This document shows, in pieces, positions 1-4,919 of a stretch of DNA of 7,277 bases. Source of the stretch: Actinomycetes bacterium (GTDB taxonomy: Bacteria > Actinomycetota > Acidimicrobiia > Acidimicrobiales > RAAP-2); contig JAJYWG010000485.1 of assembly GCA_021791615.1 (NCBI GenBank), positions 1 to 7,277 on the forward strand, written 5' to 3'. The notes below the pieces were generated by a model, which was not told the origin of the DNA, made no database searches, and was given only the letters and a program-made list of their open reading frames with translations. The position numbers were made by a program, and so were the translations under genes. How positions within the stretch are numbered: the stretch's first letter is position 1; each line of letters begins with the position of its first letter.

Positions 1-56
1 CGACAGCCTCTAAGGGTCCTACGTCCAAGGCGTTTTTACACCACAACTGGGACGCC

Positions 57-73
57 ACCGGCCCTGGGCCGGT
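57..73. repeat. 17-bp perfect palindrome (odd centre)
   Basis: The sequence ACCGGCCCTGGGCCGGT reads as two 8-base arms around a central T and is perfectly self-complementary apart from that centre. It abuts the first copy of the CAAGATACCAA repeat at 74. There is no T-run on either strand next to it, so a classic intrinsic terminator is unlikely. A protein-binding operator, or a cruciform or hairpin beside the repeat array, fits better. The structure is seen directly; its function is inferred. Confidence 0.6.
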
Positions 74-201
74 CAAGATACCAAGCTTGCCGAGCCAAGA
101 TACCAACGAACATGGCCTCTGACCTCGAAGGTACCAAGATATCAAGATACCAACGTAGTCGTAGGGGAGGGGGATGAAATCTTGGGACCTTGGTATCTTG
201 G
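73..201. repeat. Clustered 8-bp-period iterons, CAAGATACCAA type
   Basis: CAAGATACCAA occurs exactly at 74-84, 96-106 and 143-153. The last copy is preceded in phase by a further unit at 134-141, so 134-154 reads CCAAGATA, TCAAGATA, CCAAC. The exact inverse TTGGTATCTTG lies at 190-200, and 178-201 can be read as three consecutive 8-bp units of the inverse form, two of them degenerate. The first two copies are 22 bp apart, about two helical turns. Arrays like this are typical of operators bound cooperatively by a regulator, or of replication-initiator iterons. The binding protein is not identified; the HTH regulator encoded at 1366-2100 is one candidate. The inverted copy falls just after an ATG at 174, which argues that this ATG is not the start of the HD gene. 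Confidence 0.7.
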
Positions 202-350
202 TCACTGCGAGTGGTCGCAACACGCAGAAGGGACAGAGAAGACTCCCGATGCCCCGAGGCGAAGGCGAAGGACCGGCAGTGTCACCCAAGAGCGACCAGG
301 CCCGGGGCATGGATGACCTCGGCTCAGGGCGGCCGGGTAGGGTTCGTGAG

Positions 351-899
351 ATGGAGGCTCGCGCCGTAGCGACCGAACTGCTCGCCGGAGTCGGCACGCG
401 AGTGGCGCACTCGCGTGCCGTGGCACACCAGGCGAGCGTCGTCGTGCCCGTGCTGGACGCGCCTTGGAGCTCAGCCCTGCTCGATGCAGCCTGGCTCCAC
501 GACGTGGGATACAGCCCGTCCGTGGCGGTCACCGGGTTCCATCCTCTCGATGGTGCGAGGTGGTTGAGCGCGCATGGCTGGCCAGCTAAGGTCTGTCGCC
601 TCGTCGCCTGGCACACGCGGTCCGGGACCGAAGCGACGCTTCGTCACCTCACGGCTGAACTGACCACAGAGTTTCCTCCACCACCCGATGTTGCCCAGGC
701 GGCGCTCGCCTGGGCTGACCTCACGTCTTCTCCCGTCGGTGAGTGCTGCCTGGCCACAGAACGTGTCGCCGACATCCTGAGGCGCTACCCGCCGGAGTCC
801 GTGGTGCACAGGGCGACGTCTGCGAACCTTCCCGATCTCCTGATGGACGTGCTGCTGATCGAGACGAAGATCGACGCGGCCCGAGTCGTCCTCCGATGA
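351..899 (+). CDS. HD-domain phosphohydrolase
   Basis: Predicted cytosolic metal-dependent phosphohydrolase of the HD superfamily; the substrate is unknown. From the ATG at 351 the protein is 182 residues and shows the family residues in order: His20 and His26 in a V-A-H-S-R-A-V-A-H helix, the His50-Asp51 doublet in LLDAAWLHDVGY, His64 in GFHPLDGARWL, His88 in VAWHT, and Asp123 in AWADL. The set of metal ligands looks complete, so activity is plausible. The frame is open back to an ATG at 174, which has a purine-rich stretch (AGGGGAGG) before it. The extra 59 residues are low in complexity, have weaker G/C third-position bias, and overlap the inverted CAAGATACCAA array. I therefore prefer 351, with GGGTAGGG eight bases upstream; 309 is another option. 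The stop overlaps the start of the IspF-like gene by ATGA, which indicates translational coupling. Fold is confident, start moderate, substrate unknown. Confidence 0.82.
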   Translation: MEARAVATELLAGVGTRVAHSRAVAHQASVVVPVLDAPWSSALLDAAWLHDVGYSPSVAVTGFHPLDGARWLSAHGWPAKVCRLVAWHTRSGTEATLRHLTAELTTEFPPPPDVAQAALAWADLTSSPVGECCLATERVADILRRYPPESVVHRATSANLPDLLMDVLLIETKIDAARVVLR

Positions 900-1384
900 C
901 CCGTGGTCGCTCGGGCCTCGGCCACGACGTTCACCGTCTGTTCCCCGACTGCCCGCTCGTGCTCGGCGGCGTGACGATCCCTGCTCCCGTGGGATTCAAC
1001 ACGCACTCCGACGGAGACGTGCTCTGCCATGCCCTGATCGACGCCATGGCCGGCGCGATCGCCGATGGCGATCTAGGCACGCACTTCCCTGAGGACGATC
1101 CCCAAGCCGAGGACGCACGCAGCCTCGACTTTGTCCGCGAGTTCTCCGCCTATGTCAACCGGGCCGGGTTCGACATCGCAAACATCGACGCGTTCGTCGT
1201 ATTGGGTACGGTAAAGCTCAGACCGCATATCGACGAGATGCGGTCCAACATCGCCGACGCTCTCGGAATCGATGGCAGTCTGGTCTCGATCAAAGCCCGA
1301 TCCAACGACGGTCTCGGACCCGAGGGGGAAGGGACGGCCTGCGCAGCATGGGCGAACGTGCTCGTCTACCCACGTGCTGGTTGA
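896..1384 (+). CDS. IspF-like protein (2-C-methyl-D-erythritol 2,4-cyclodiphosphate synthase homologue), diverged nucleotide site
   Basis: This 162-residue protein matches IspF end to end (E. coli IspF is 157-159 residues). IspF closes CDP-ME 2-phosphate to MEcPP and CMP in the non-mevalonate isoprenoid pathway. Conserved here are the zinc ligands Asp11, His13 and His45 (E. coli Asp8, His10, His42), the HSDGD motif at 37-41, GDLGTHFPEDDP at 58-69, and PHIDEMR at 110-116. By my alignment from memory, the CDP and phosphate contacts are not kept: E. coli Pro103, Met105 and Leu106 become Val106, Leu108 and Arg109; Thr132, Thr133 and Glu135 become Arg135, Ser136 and Asp138; and the loop carrying Arg142 is two residues shorter, without that arginine. 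Lys107 (E. coli Lys104) remains. The start ATG overlaps the HD gene stop. The gene has no ispD neighbour, so it may be a specialised paralogue with another substrate. I give no symbol for that reason. Confidence 0.85.
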   Translation: MTRGRSGLGHDVHRLFPDCPLVLGGVTIPAPVGFNTHSDGDVLCHALIDAMAGAIADGDLGTHFPEDDPQAEDARSLDFVREFSAYVNRAGFDIANIDAFVVLGTVKLRPHIDEMRSNIADALGIDGSLVSIKARSNDGLGPEGEGTACAAWANVLVYPRAG

Positions 1385-2100
1385 GCATCCTGCCACACGC
1401 GCTCGAACGAGCGGATGACGTTGGCGGCAACTCCGCTGTCACGCTGGTGGCGGAAGCAGAGAACCGGCGAGGAACAAGCAGCGTTTCCCCACAAGTGCAT
1501 GTTGACGAGCACCTCCTCGTCGAAGCGAAGAATCGACGCATAAAGGGTTGCCGTCGACCAGCGCAGCGCGCCCGGGTCTGCGTCGGCGATCACCTGGGCA
1601 TACCCCGTAGCCAGTCGGCACCGAGCAGCCAGGTTCGCGCCGATCCCCTCCTCCTCCCCCCTCTGCAGCACTGCCGCGCTGTCCGGGTCGCCTAGGCAGA
1701 CCCGTACCTCAGCTCCTTCAGTGATCTTCGCCGCGAGCACGTCAGCGAAGCCGGGCACCGTGTCCCACAACCAAAGCCCGGCGTAGGCGAGGATGTCGAT
1801 GTGCTGGCTAGCGCTGGCTGACAGCGAGCGGATGGTCGCAGGCGAGACCTCCGCCCTCGTCGTGTAGAGCCCGACCAGCTCTCCCATGCCGTTCATCGGG
1901 GCGTCGGCCTCGGGCCACAGCACGGCCATCGGAACGCCCAGCTGCTCCGCTGCACGTGTCCGCAAGCGCGGGTGGGGGGTACGGCTGGTGTTGATCCATC
2001 GCCCGACGGTCTTCGGGTCTACGTGGATCTCATCCGCGAACCGTTGCGTGTCCCACCCGCGCTGGCGGATGGCGTCTGCGAGCCGGCTGTTGCGAGCCAC
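1366..2100 (-). CDS. HTH (XRE-like) transcriptional regulator with C-terminal effector-like domain
   Basis: Predicted DNA-binding regulator of 244 residues. An N-terminal helix-turn-helix spans about residues 4-58: RLADAIRQRGW, FADEIHVDPKTVGRWI as the turn and recognition helix, and AAEQLGVPMAVLWP. This layout is typical of lambda-repressor-like folds in actinobacteria. From about residue 75 to the end there is a mixed alpha/beta domain (SASQHIDILAYAGLWLWD, EVRVCLGDPDS, EEVLVNMHLWGN, VIRSFERVWQDA). It resembles the C-terminal domain often joined to this HTH (DUF5919-like, distantly like phospholipase-D or TrmB effector domains), probably a ligand sensor. That family call is from memory. The start is GTG (CAC at 2098-2100 on the plus strand) with no clear Shine-Dalgarno sequence. 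The gene converges on the IspF-like gene and overlaps its end by 19 bp. Its upstream side is the divergent control region, which suggests autoregulation and control of the genes on both flanks. Confidence 0.85.
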   Translation of the reverse strand: MARNSRLADAIRQRGWDTQRFADEIHVDPKTVGRWINTSRTPHPRLRTRAAEQLGVPMAVLWPEADAPMNGMGELVGLYTTRAEVSPATIRSLSASASQHIDILAYAGLWLWDTVPGFADVLAAKITEGAEVRVCLGDPDSAAVLQRGEEEGIGANLAARCRLATGYAQVIADADPGALRWSTATLYASILRFDEEVLVNMHLWGNAACSSPVLCFRHQRDSGVAANVIRSFERVWQDAQPARG

Positions 2101-2114
2101 GACACGAACCGTAG

Positions 2115-2154
2115 CACCACGGGACGTTTTGACGGTGGAATCGTCCCACAGGTG
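2115..2154. promoter_or_regulatory. Extended inverted repeat, candidate operator between divergent genes
   Basis: GGGACG at 2121-2126 is answered by CGTCCC at 2142-2147, with arm starts 21 bp apart, about two helical turns. Outer arms CACC (2115-2118) and GGTG (2151-2154) extend the dyad with slightly uneven spacing. It lies 15-54 bp upstream of the GTG of the HTH regulator (minus strand) and 51-90 bp upstream of the 324-residue gene (plus strand), a natural place for autoregulation. A TTGACG hexamer at 2129-2134 could be a -35 element, but I see no matching -10. The repeat is seen; its role is inferred. Confidence 0.45.
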
Positions 2155-2163
2155 TCCTCGCTC

Positions 2164-2178
2164 GACGGTTATGCCGTC
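2164..2178. repeat. Short inverted repeat GACGG-TTATG-CCGTC
   Basis: A 5-bp perfect stem with a 5-base centre sits in the divergent intergenic region, 27 bp before the GTG at 2205. GACGGT also occurs at 2131 and 2193, so this half-site appears three times in the region. It could be a second operator or a small leader hairpin. In GC-rich DNA a 5-bp stem can arise by chance, so confidence is low. Confidence 0.25.
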
Positions 2179-2204
2179 ACCCCCAGTAGGCGGACGGTCG
2201 ATGG

Positions 2205-3179
2205 GTGGCCCAACTCATCGCCGACTACCGCTACCGGTCGAGTCTCGACCCCCGCTTCCAGCAGCAGACTCCCCTGCCCTCTCTGCTCGGCTCGCTCCTC
2301 ACCTCGCCGCCGCTGCCCGACTGGACGCCCGCCCAGTGGATCGCGATCTTGCATGCCCCACAGGCATCGCAACGGGTGTCGCACTCTGCCGCCGAGCGGG
2401 GCATGGCCGGCGCGGCGGTGATCGAGCGGCCGGAGGTGGCACGGCTGCTGATCTGGGTCCACTCGACCTGGCCGGGATCCCTACGCGCCATGGCTGGCGC
2501 TCTGGCCGCAGCCCGCCAGGTGCAGACAACGCAACCCGCCGACCTCGCCGGCGCTGCGACCTACGTCATCGACGAGATCCGCCGGTCTCGGTCCCGACGG
2601 GGTCGTCGGACGACGACGCGGTCGCGGGTGGTGCCAATGGACCCAGCGAAGCTGCGTGCCGTCGAGCCCCCGCCGACACCGCCCGTCGCGCCGTCGCGTG
2701 TAGCCGATGCCCTTGCGTGGATGCTGGGTTTCGCGGACGCAGACGTCCGGCTCCCTCTCGCGACCCGCCTGGACATCGAGGCCAGCATCTCGCTGTTCTT
2801 GGGCTGGTATGTCGATCGCCTTGCCCAGCCTCCCGCCGGCACGCAGATTGTTCCGATCCCACCGAGCCGGTCCTTGTCCCCCAGGCAGCGCCTGTCGGCC
2901 CGGCTCGCCGATCGCGACCTGGTCTCGCTCCTCGCCGGTCCGCCTGGCTCGCGTCGCTGCCCGACGGAGCGGGCTTGGCAGCAGGGCATGGGCTACTGGG
3001 CCATCGTCGTCCTGCTGTGCTGGGCGCGAGGCACGGAACCCTCCGAGCCACCCCCCGAGGCCCGCCAGTGGTGGTCCTGCCACCTGCGGGTCCTCGCCGC
3101 TCGGCCCCAACATCCGCGCCCGCCGGCGGCCGTGGCATCGACAGCAACGGCGGCCGAGACAGTGCCGCAGGCCATGTGA
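2205..3179 (+). CDS. Hypothetical protein, basic linker between two helical regions
   Basis: I do not recognise this 324-residue protein. The reading frame has strong G/C third-position bias, unlike the overlapping frames. An in-frame TAG at 2187-2189 fixes GTG 2205 as the first possible start; only a weak purine-rich site (AGTAGGCGG) lies before it. The N-terminal part (about 1-124) looks alpha-helical and tryptophan-bearing (LPDWTPAQWIAIL, LLIWVHSTW). A strongly basic stretch follows at 126-141, rich in Arg, Ser and Thr, then a proline-rich hinge at 155-163 and a second helical region (about 165-300) with hydrophobic segments SISLFLGWYVDRL and GYWAIVVLLCWARG. The tail is Pro/Ala-rich and probably disordered. 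There is no signal peptide and no clear membrane span. The basic linker suggests nucleic-acid contact. It lies between the divergent control region and the WhiB gene, a common place for replication or activator proteins in such elements, but that is a guess from position. Confidence 0.7.
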   Translation: MAQLIADYRYRSSLDPRFQQQTPLPSLLGSLLTSPPLPDWTPAQWIAILHAPQASQRVSHSAAERGMAGAAVIERPEVARLLIWVHSTWPGSLRAMAGALAAARQVQTTQPADLAGAATYVIDEIRRSRSRRGRRTTTRSRVVPMDPAKLRAVEPPPTPPVAPSRVADALAWMLGFADADVRLPLATRLDIEASISLFLGWYVDRLAQPPAGTQIVPIPPSRSLSPRQRLSARLADRDLVSLLAGPPGSRRCPTERAWQQGMGYWAIVVLLCWARGTEPSEPPPEARQWWSCHLRVLAARPQHPRPPAAVASTATAAETVPQAM

Positions 3180-3231
3180 GTGTCACACCCCCCTGCAACC
3201 CTTCAGAGCCGTGGACGACCGAATGGGTGAC

Positions 3232-3252
3232 CCCACCACCCCCTTTGGTGGG
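3232..3252 (+). promoter_or_regulatory. Hairpin over the WhiB ribosome-binding region
   Basis: CCCACCA (3232-3238) and TGGTGGG (3246-3252) form a perfect 7-bp stem with a 7-base loop that ends two bases before the ATG at 3255. The 3' arm contains the only G-rich sequence available as a ribosome-binding site. The folded form would therefore hide it, together with the alternative GTG start at 3252. GGGTGA is also repeated at 3225-3230 and 3250-3255, which allows an alternative fold. The structure is seen; translational control is inferred. Confidence 0.45.
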
Positions 3253-3254
3253 TG

Positions 3255-3503
3255 ATGGCTGATCGCGACGACATCTTGTACCGCCGTGCCGCCTGTGCCG
3301 GCGCGCCGGTGGACCTGTTCTTCCCCGACCCGACCCGACCCGACCCGCGGCGCTTGGAGCAGGCGATGGCGATCTGCGCGGGCTGTCCCGTCCGTGAGGC
3401 GTGCCTGGCCGCAGGGATGCCTGAGGAGCACGGCATCTGGGGCGGGCTGGAGCCTCGCGAGCGCCGCGCGCTGCGCCGCAAGCAGAGAGGGGAGGCAGCG
3501 TGA
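3255..3503 (+). CDS. WhiB-family iron-sulfur transcription factor
   Basis: Predicted Wbl protein of 82 residues, at the short end of the family. The four cluster-binding cysteines are Cys14, Cys41, Cys44 and Cys50, in the pattern C-x26-C-x2-C-x5-C. The family turn GIWGGL is at 60-65, and a basic C-terminal tail (ERRALRRKQR) would contact DNA. Wbl proteins bind a 4Fe-4S cluster and usually act with the primary sigma factor; copies on phages and conjugative elements often control the element's own genes. The start could be ATG 3255 or the adjoining GTG 3252. A hairpin covers the ribosome-binding region. The stop overlaps the GTG start of the muralytic enzyme (GTGA), so the two are probably translated together. 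A run of the 5-bp unit CCCGA inside the gene (3324-3347) encodes the Pro/Asp/Arg-rich loop between Cys14 and Cys41. Confidence 0.93.
   Translation: MADRDDILYRRAACAGAPVDLFFPDPTRPDPRRLEQAMAICAGCPVREACLAAGMPEEHGIWGGLEPRERRALRRKQRGEAA
3324..3347 (+). repeat. Pentanucleotide tandem repeat (CCCGA)n within the whiB-like gene
   Basis: Four complete CCCGA units plus CCCG run without interruption. Five is not a multiple of three, so gain or loss of one unit would shift the reading frame before the CxxC cysteines and inactivate the protein. It encodes the variable loop between the first and second cysteine. The repeat is seen; slippage is inferred. Confidence 0.75.
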
Positions 3504-4534
3504 GGGTCTTGTTCGCCGTAGGCGCGCCTGCTGTCGCGTTCGTCCTCGGCCTCGTCATCGTGGCCGGTGGGACGGGTGGTGCCGCCGATCAGCAGGCGAC
3601 GCTGCTGGCCTTGGTCAGCCAGGCACAGTGCGCCACGCTTGGCGGGCCGGTTCCGACCCTCGACGCGACACAGTCGTCGAACGCTGCGATCGTCGTCGCC
3701 ACAGCCGCCTCCGCATCGGGGGAGAGTGCGCAGGCCGAGCAGGTCGCGCTCATGGTCGCGCTCACCGAGAGCGACCTGCACAACGACGGCCCGAGAGCAG
3801 GCAACGACGGCTCGCTCGGGCTGTTCCAGCAACGCAGCGCGGATGGGTGGGGGACCGCCGCCCAAGAGCTGAACCCCGCCGACGCCACAGCCATGTTCGT
3901 GCAGCACCTGATCGACCTCCCCGGCTGGCAGGCGATGGCGCCGTGGCTGGCTGCTCAGGCAGTCCAGCGCTCGGCCTTCTCCGGAGGCTTGAACTACGCG
4001 AACAACTGGGCGGCGGCAGGAGCGGTCCTCGCCTCGATCACCGCCAACTTCACAGCCGGCGGCTGCGGCGGCGGCCCAGCGGGCGGCATGGTCGGCCCCG
4101 CCAGCTCCTACGGCCTCCCGACCGGGTACACGATCCCCGCGTCGGCGACTACCGCCGAGCGCCTGGTGCTCACCTACGCGCTCAGCAAGCTCGGCTCCCC
4201 CTACGTGTGGGGGGCCGCCGGGCCAACGTCCTTCGACTGCTCGGGGCTGACGATGATGGCCTGGCGCCAGGCTGGGGTCAGCCTGGAGCACTACACGGTC
4301 TCCCAGATGCACGAGGGGCTCGCCGTGTCGCCAGCCGCTGTCCTACCCGGCGACCTGGTGCTCACCCCCGGTGTGGACTCCCCCGGCCCGGGCCTGCCTG
4401 GCCATGTCGGCATCTACCTCGGCGACGGCTTGGTGGAGTCCGCCGTCGATCCACAAGTCGGCACCGTCGTCCAGTCGTGGACGACCTTCGTCTCCGGCGG
4501 CCTCGACGGCGTCGTGAACCCAGGCGCCGGCTGA
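3500..4534 (+). CDS. Bifunctional cell-wall hydrolase: transglycosylase-like domain plus NlpC/P60 domain
   Basis: Exported or membrane-anchored peptidoglycan hydrolase of 344 residues, probably opening the cell wall for the conjugation apparatus. Residues 4-28 are a hydrophobic signal or anchor (VLFAVGAPAVAFVLGLVIV). Residues about 62-180 resemble a lysozyme/soluble lytic transglycosylase fold, with Glu90 in VALTESDLHN as the candidate acid and GSLGLFQQR at 104-112. A Gly-rich linker follows (186-200). Residues about 218-335 form an NlpC/P60 endopeptidase domain: YVWGAAGPTSFDCSGL with catalytic Cys247, and GHVGIYLGDG with His302. The position where most members have the third polar residue, often His about 12 residues after the catalytic His, is Ser314 here (next to Glu313). 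The start is GTG 3500, overlapping the WhiB stop, with a strong Shine-Dalgarno sequence (GAGGGGAGG). Such two-domain hydrolases are usual in conjugation modules of Gram-positive elements. Confidence 0.9.
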   Translation: MRVLFAVGAPAVAFVLGLVIVAGGTGGAADQQATLLALVSQAQCATLGGPVPTLDATQSSNAAIVVATAASASGESAQAEQVALMVALTESDLHNDGPRAGNDGSLGLFQQRSADGWGTAAQELNPADATAMFVQHLIDLPGWQAMAPWLAAQAVQRSAFSGGLNYANNWAAAGAVLASITANFTAGGCGGGPAGGMVGPASSYGLPTGYTIPASATTAERLVLTYALSKLGSPYVWGAAGPTSFDCSGLTMMAWRQAGVSLEHYTVSQMHEGLAVSPAAVLPGDLVLTPGVDSPGPGLPGHVGIYLGDGLVESAVDPQVGTVVQSWTTFVSGGLDGVVNPGAG

Positions 4535-4562
4535 CGGTTGATCTATCCACAGAACAGATAGA

Positions 4563-4583
4563 CGGCCTGCACCGTGCGGGCCG
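4563..4583 (+). other. Strong stem-loop in the leader of the DUF6112-like gene
   Basis: CGGCCTGCA pairs with TGCGGGCCG over nine positions (one G-T wobble) around a CCG loop. No T-run follows; instead the sequence CGAAAGAGAAAGG leads directly into the ribosome-binding site of the gene at 4605. This makes it a poor terminator. It could be a stabilising or processing hairpin that sets a higher level for the small membrane protein than for the hydrolase upstream, or a partial attenuator. The pairing is seen; its function is inferred. Confidence 0.5.
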
Positions 4584-4604
4584 CGAAAGAGAAAGGCAAC
4601 TGCC

Positions 4605-4892
4605 ATGTATGTCCCGCTCCTTGCAGTGAACATCAGCCCGAACACGAGTGGTCTGCCCGGCATCTCCGAGCTGGAGAACATTGTCGGCGGCCTGCTCACG
4701 GTCGGCCTCGTCGCTGCGATCGCCGGCCTCATCGTGTCCGCCATCGTGTGGGCACTCGGGCACCACTCGGGCAACCCGAATCACAGCTCGAAGGGCAAGA
4801 CCGGCGTGCTCGCCAGCTTCGTCGCCGCCCTCCTCATCGGCGGAGCCGACGTGCTGATCAACTTCTTCGTCGCTGCCGGCCACACCCTCTAA
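4605..4892 (+). CDS. DUF6112-like small two-helix membrane protein of the transfer module
   Basis: A 95-residue protein with two predicted membrane helices at about 27-51 (GGLLTVGLVAAIAGLIVSAI) and 66-90 (VLASFVAALLIGGADVLINF). They are joined by a short polar loop, HHSGNPNHSSKGKTG. The WALG.HSGN...GK.GVL...AALLIGGA...NFF pattern and the length match the DUF6112 family as I remember it, found in actinobacterial conjugative elements just before TrbL- and SCO6880-like genes, as here. Size and topology resemble VirB2/TrbC pilin-type subunits of type IV secretion systems, but no processing site is evident and the pilin role is inference. The start ATG has AGAAAGG ten bases upstream. The gene follows the hydrolase after a 70-bp gap with a stem-loop. 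Confidence 0.85.
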   Translation: MYVPLLAVNISPNTSGLPGISELENIVGGLLTVGLVAAIAGLIVSAIVWALGHHSGNPNHSSKGKTGVLASFVAALLIGGADVLINFFVAAGHTL

Positions 4893-4919
4893 CCGAGAAC
4901 TCTGGATCGAGGTCACATC

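Noticed and set aside
1..56. Left edge of the window
   Set aside because: No coding frame with a start, no RNA gene and no convincing repeat could be supported here.
743..895. A longer start for the IspF-like protein (ATG at 743)
   Set aside because: The added 51 residues overlap the HD gene and have no counterpart in IspF; the ATG at 896 gives the family length and the ATGA coupling.
2129..2134. TTGACG as a -35 promoter element for the gene at 2205
   Set aside because: No acceptable -10 hexamer lies 16-19 bp downstream, so a promoter cannot be called from sequence alone.
1886..3262. A 458-codon open frame on the plus strand overlapping the HTH gene and the 324-residue gene
   Set aside because: Arg/Pro/Ala-rich translation with no domain, spanning the divergent control region and antisense to the clear HTH gene; a by-product of GC-rich DNA.
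2566..3558. A 330-codon minus-strand open frame
   Set aside because: Runs antisense across the 324-residue gene and the WhiB gene, with low-complexity Arg/Pro/Ala composition and no recognisable motif.
3203..4312. A 369-codon minus-strand open frame
   Set aside because: Antisense to the WhiB and hydrolase genes, both of which have clear domains; its translation is low in complexity.
4543..4551. CTATCCACA, one mismatch from a DnaA box, inside a 6-bp inverted repeat (4542-4547 and 4557-4562)
   Set aside because: A single imperfect box without companions or an AT-rich stretch, between two transfer genes, is not evidence of an origin. The short stem may be chance.
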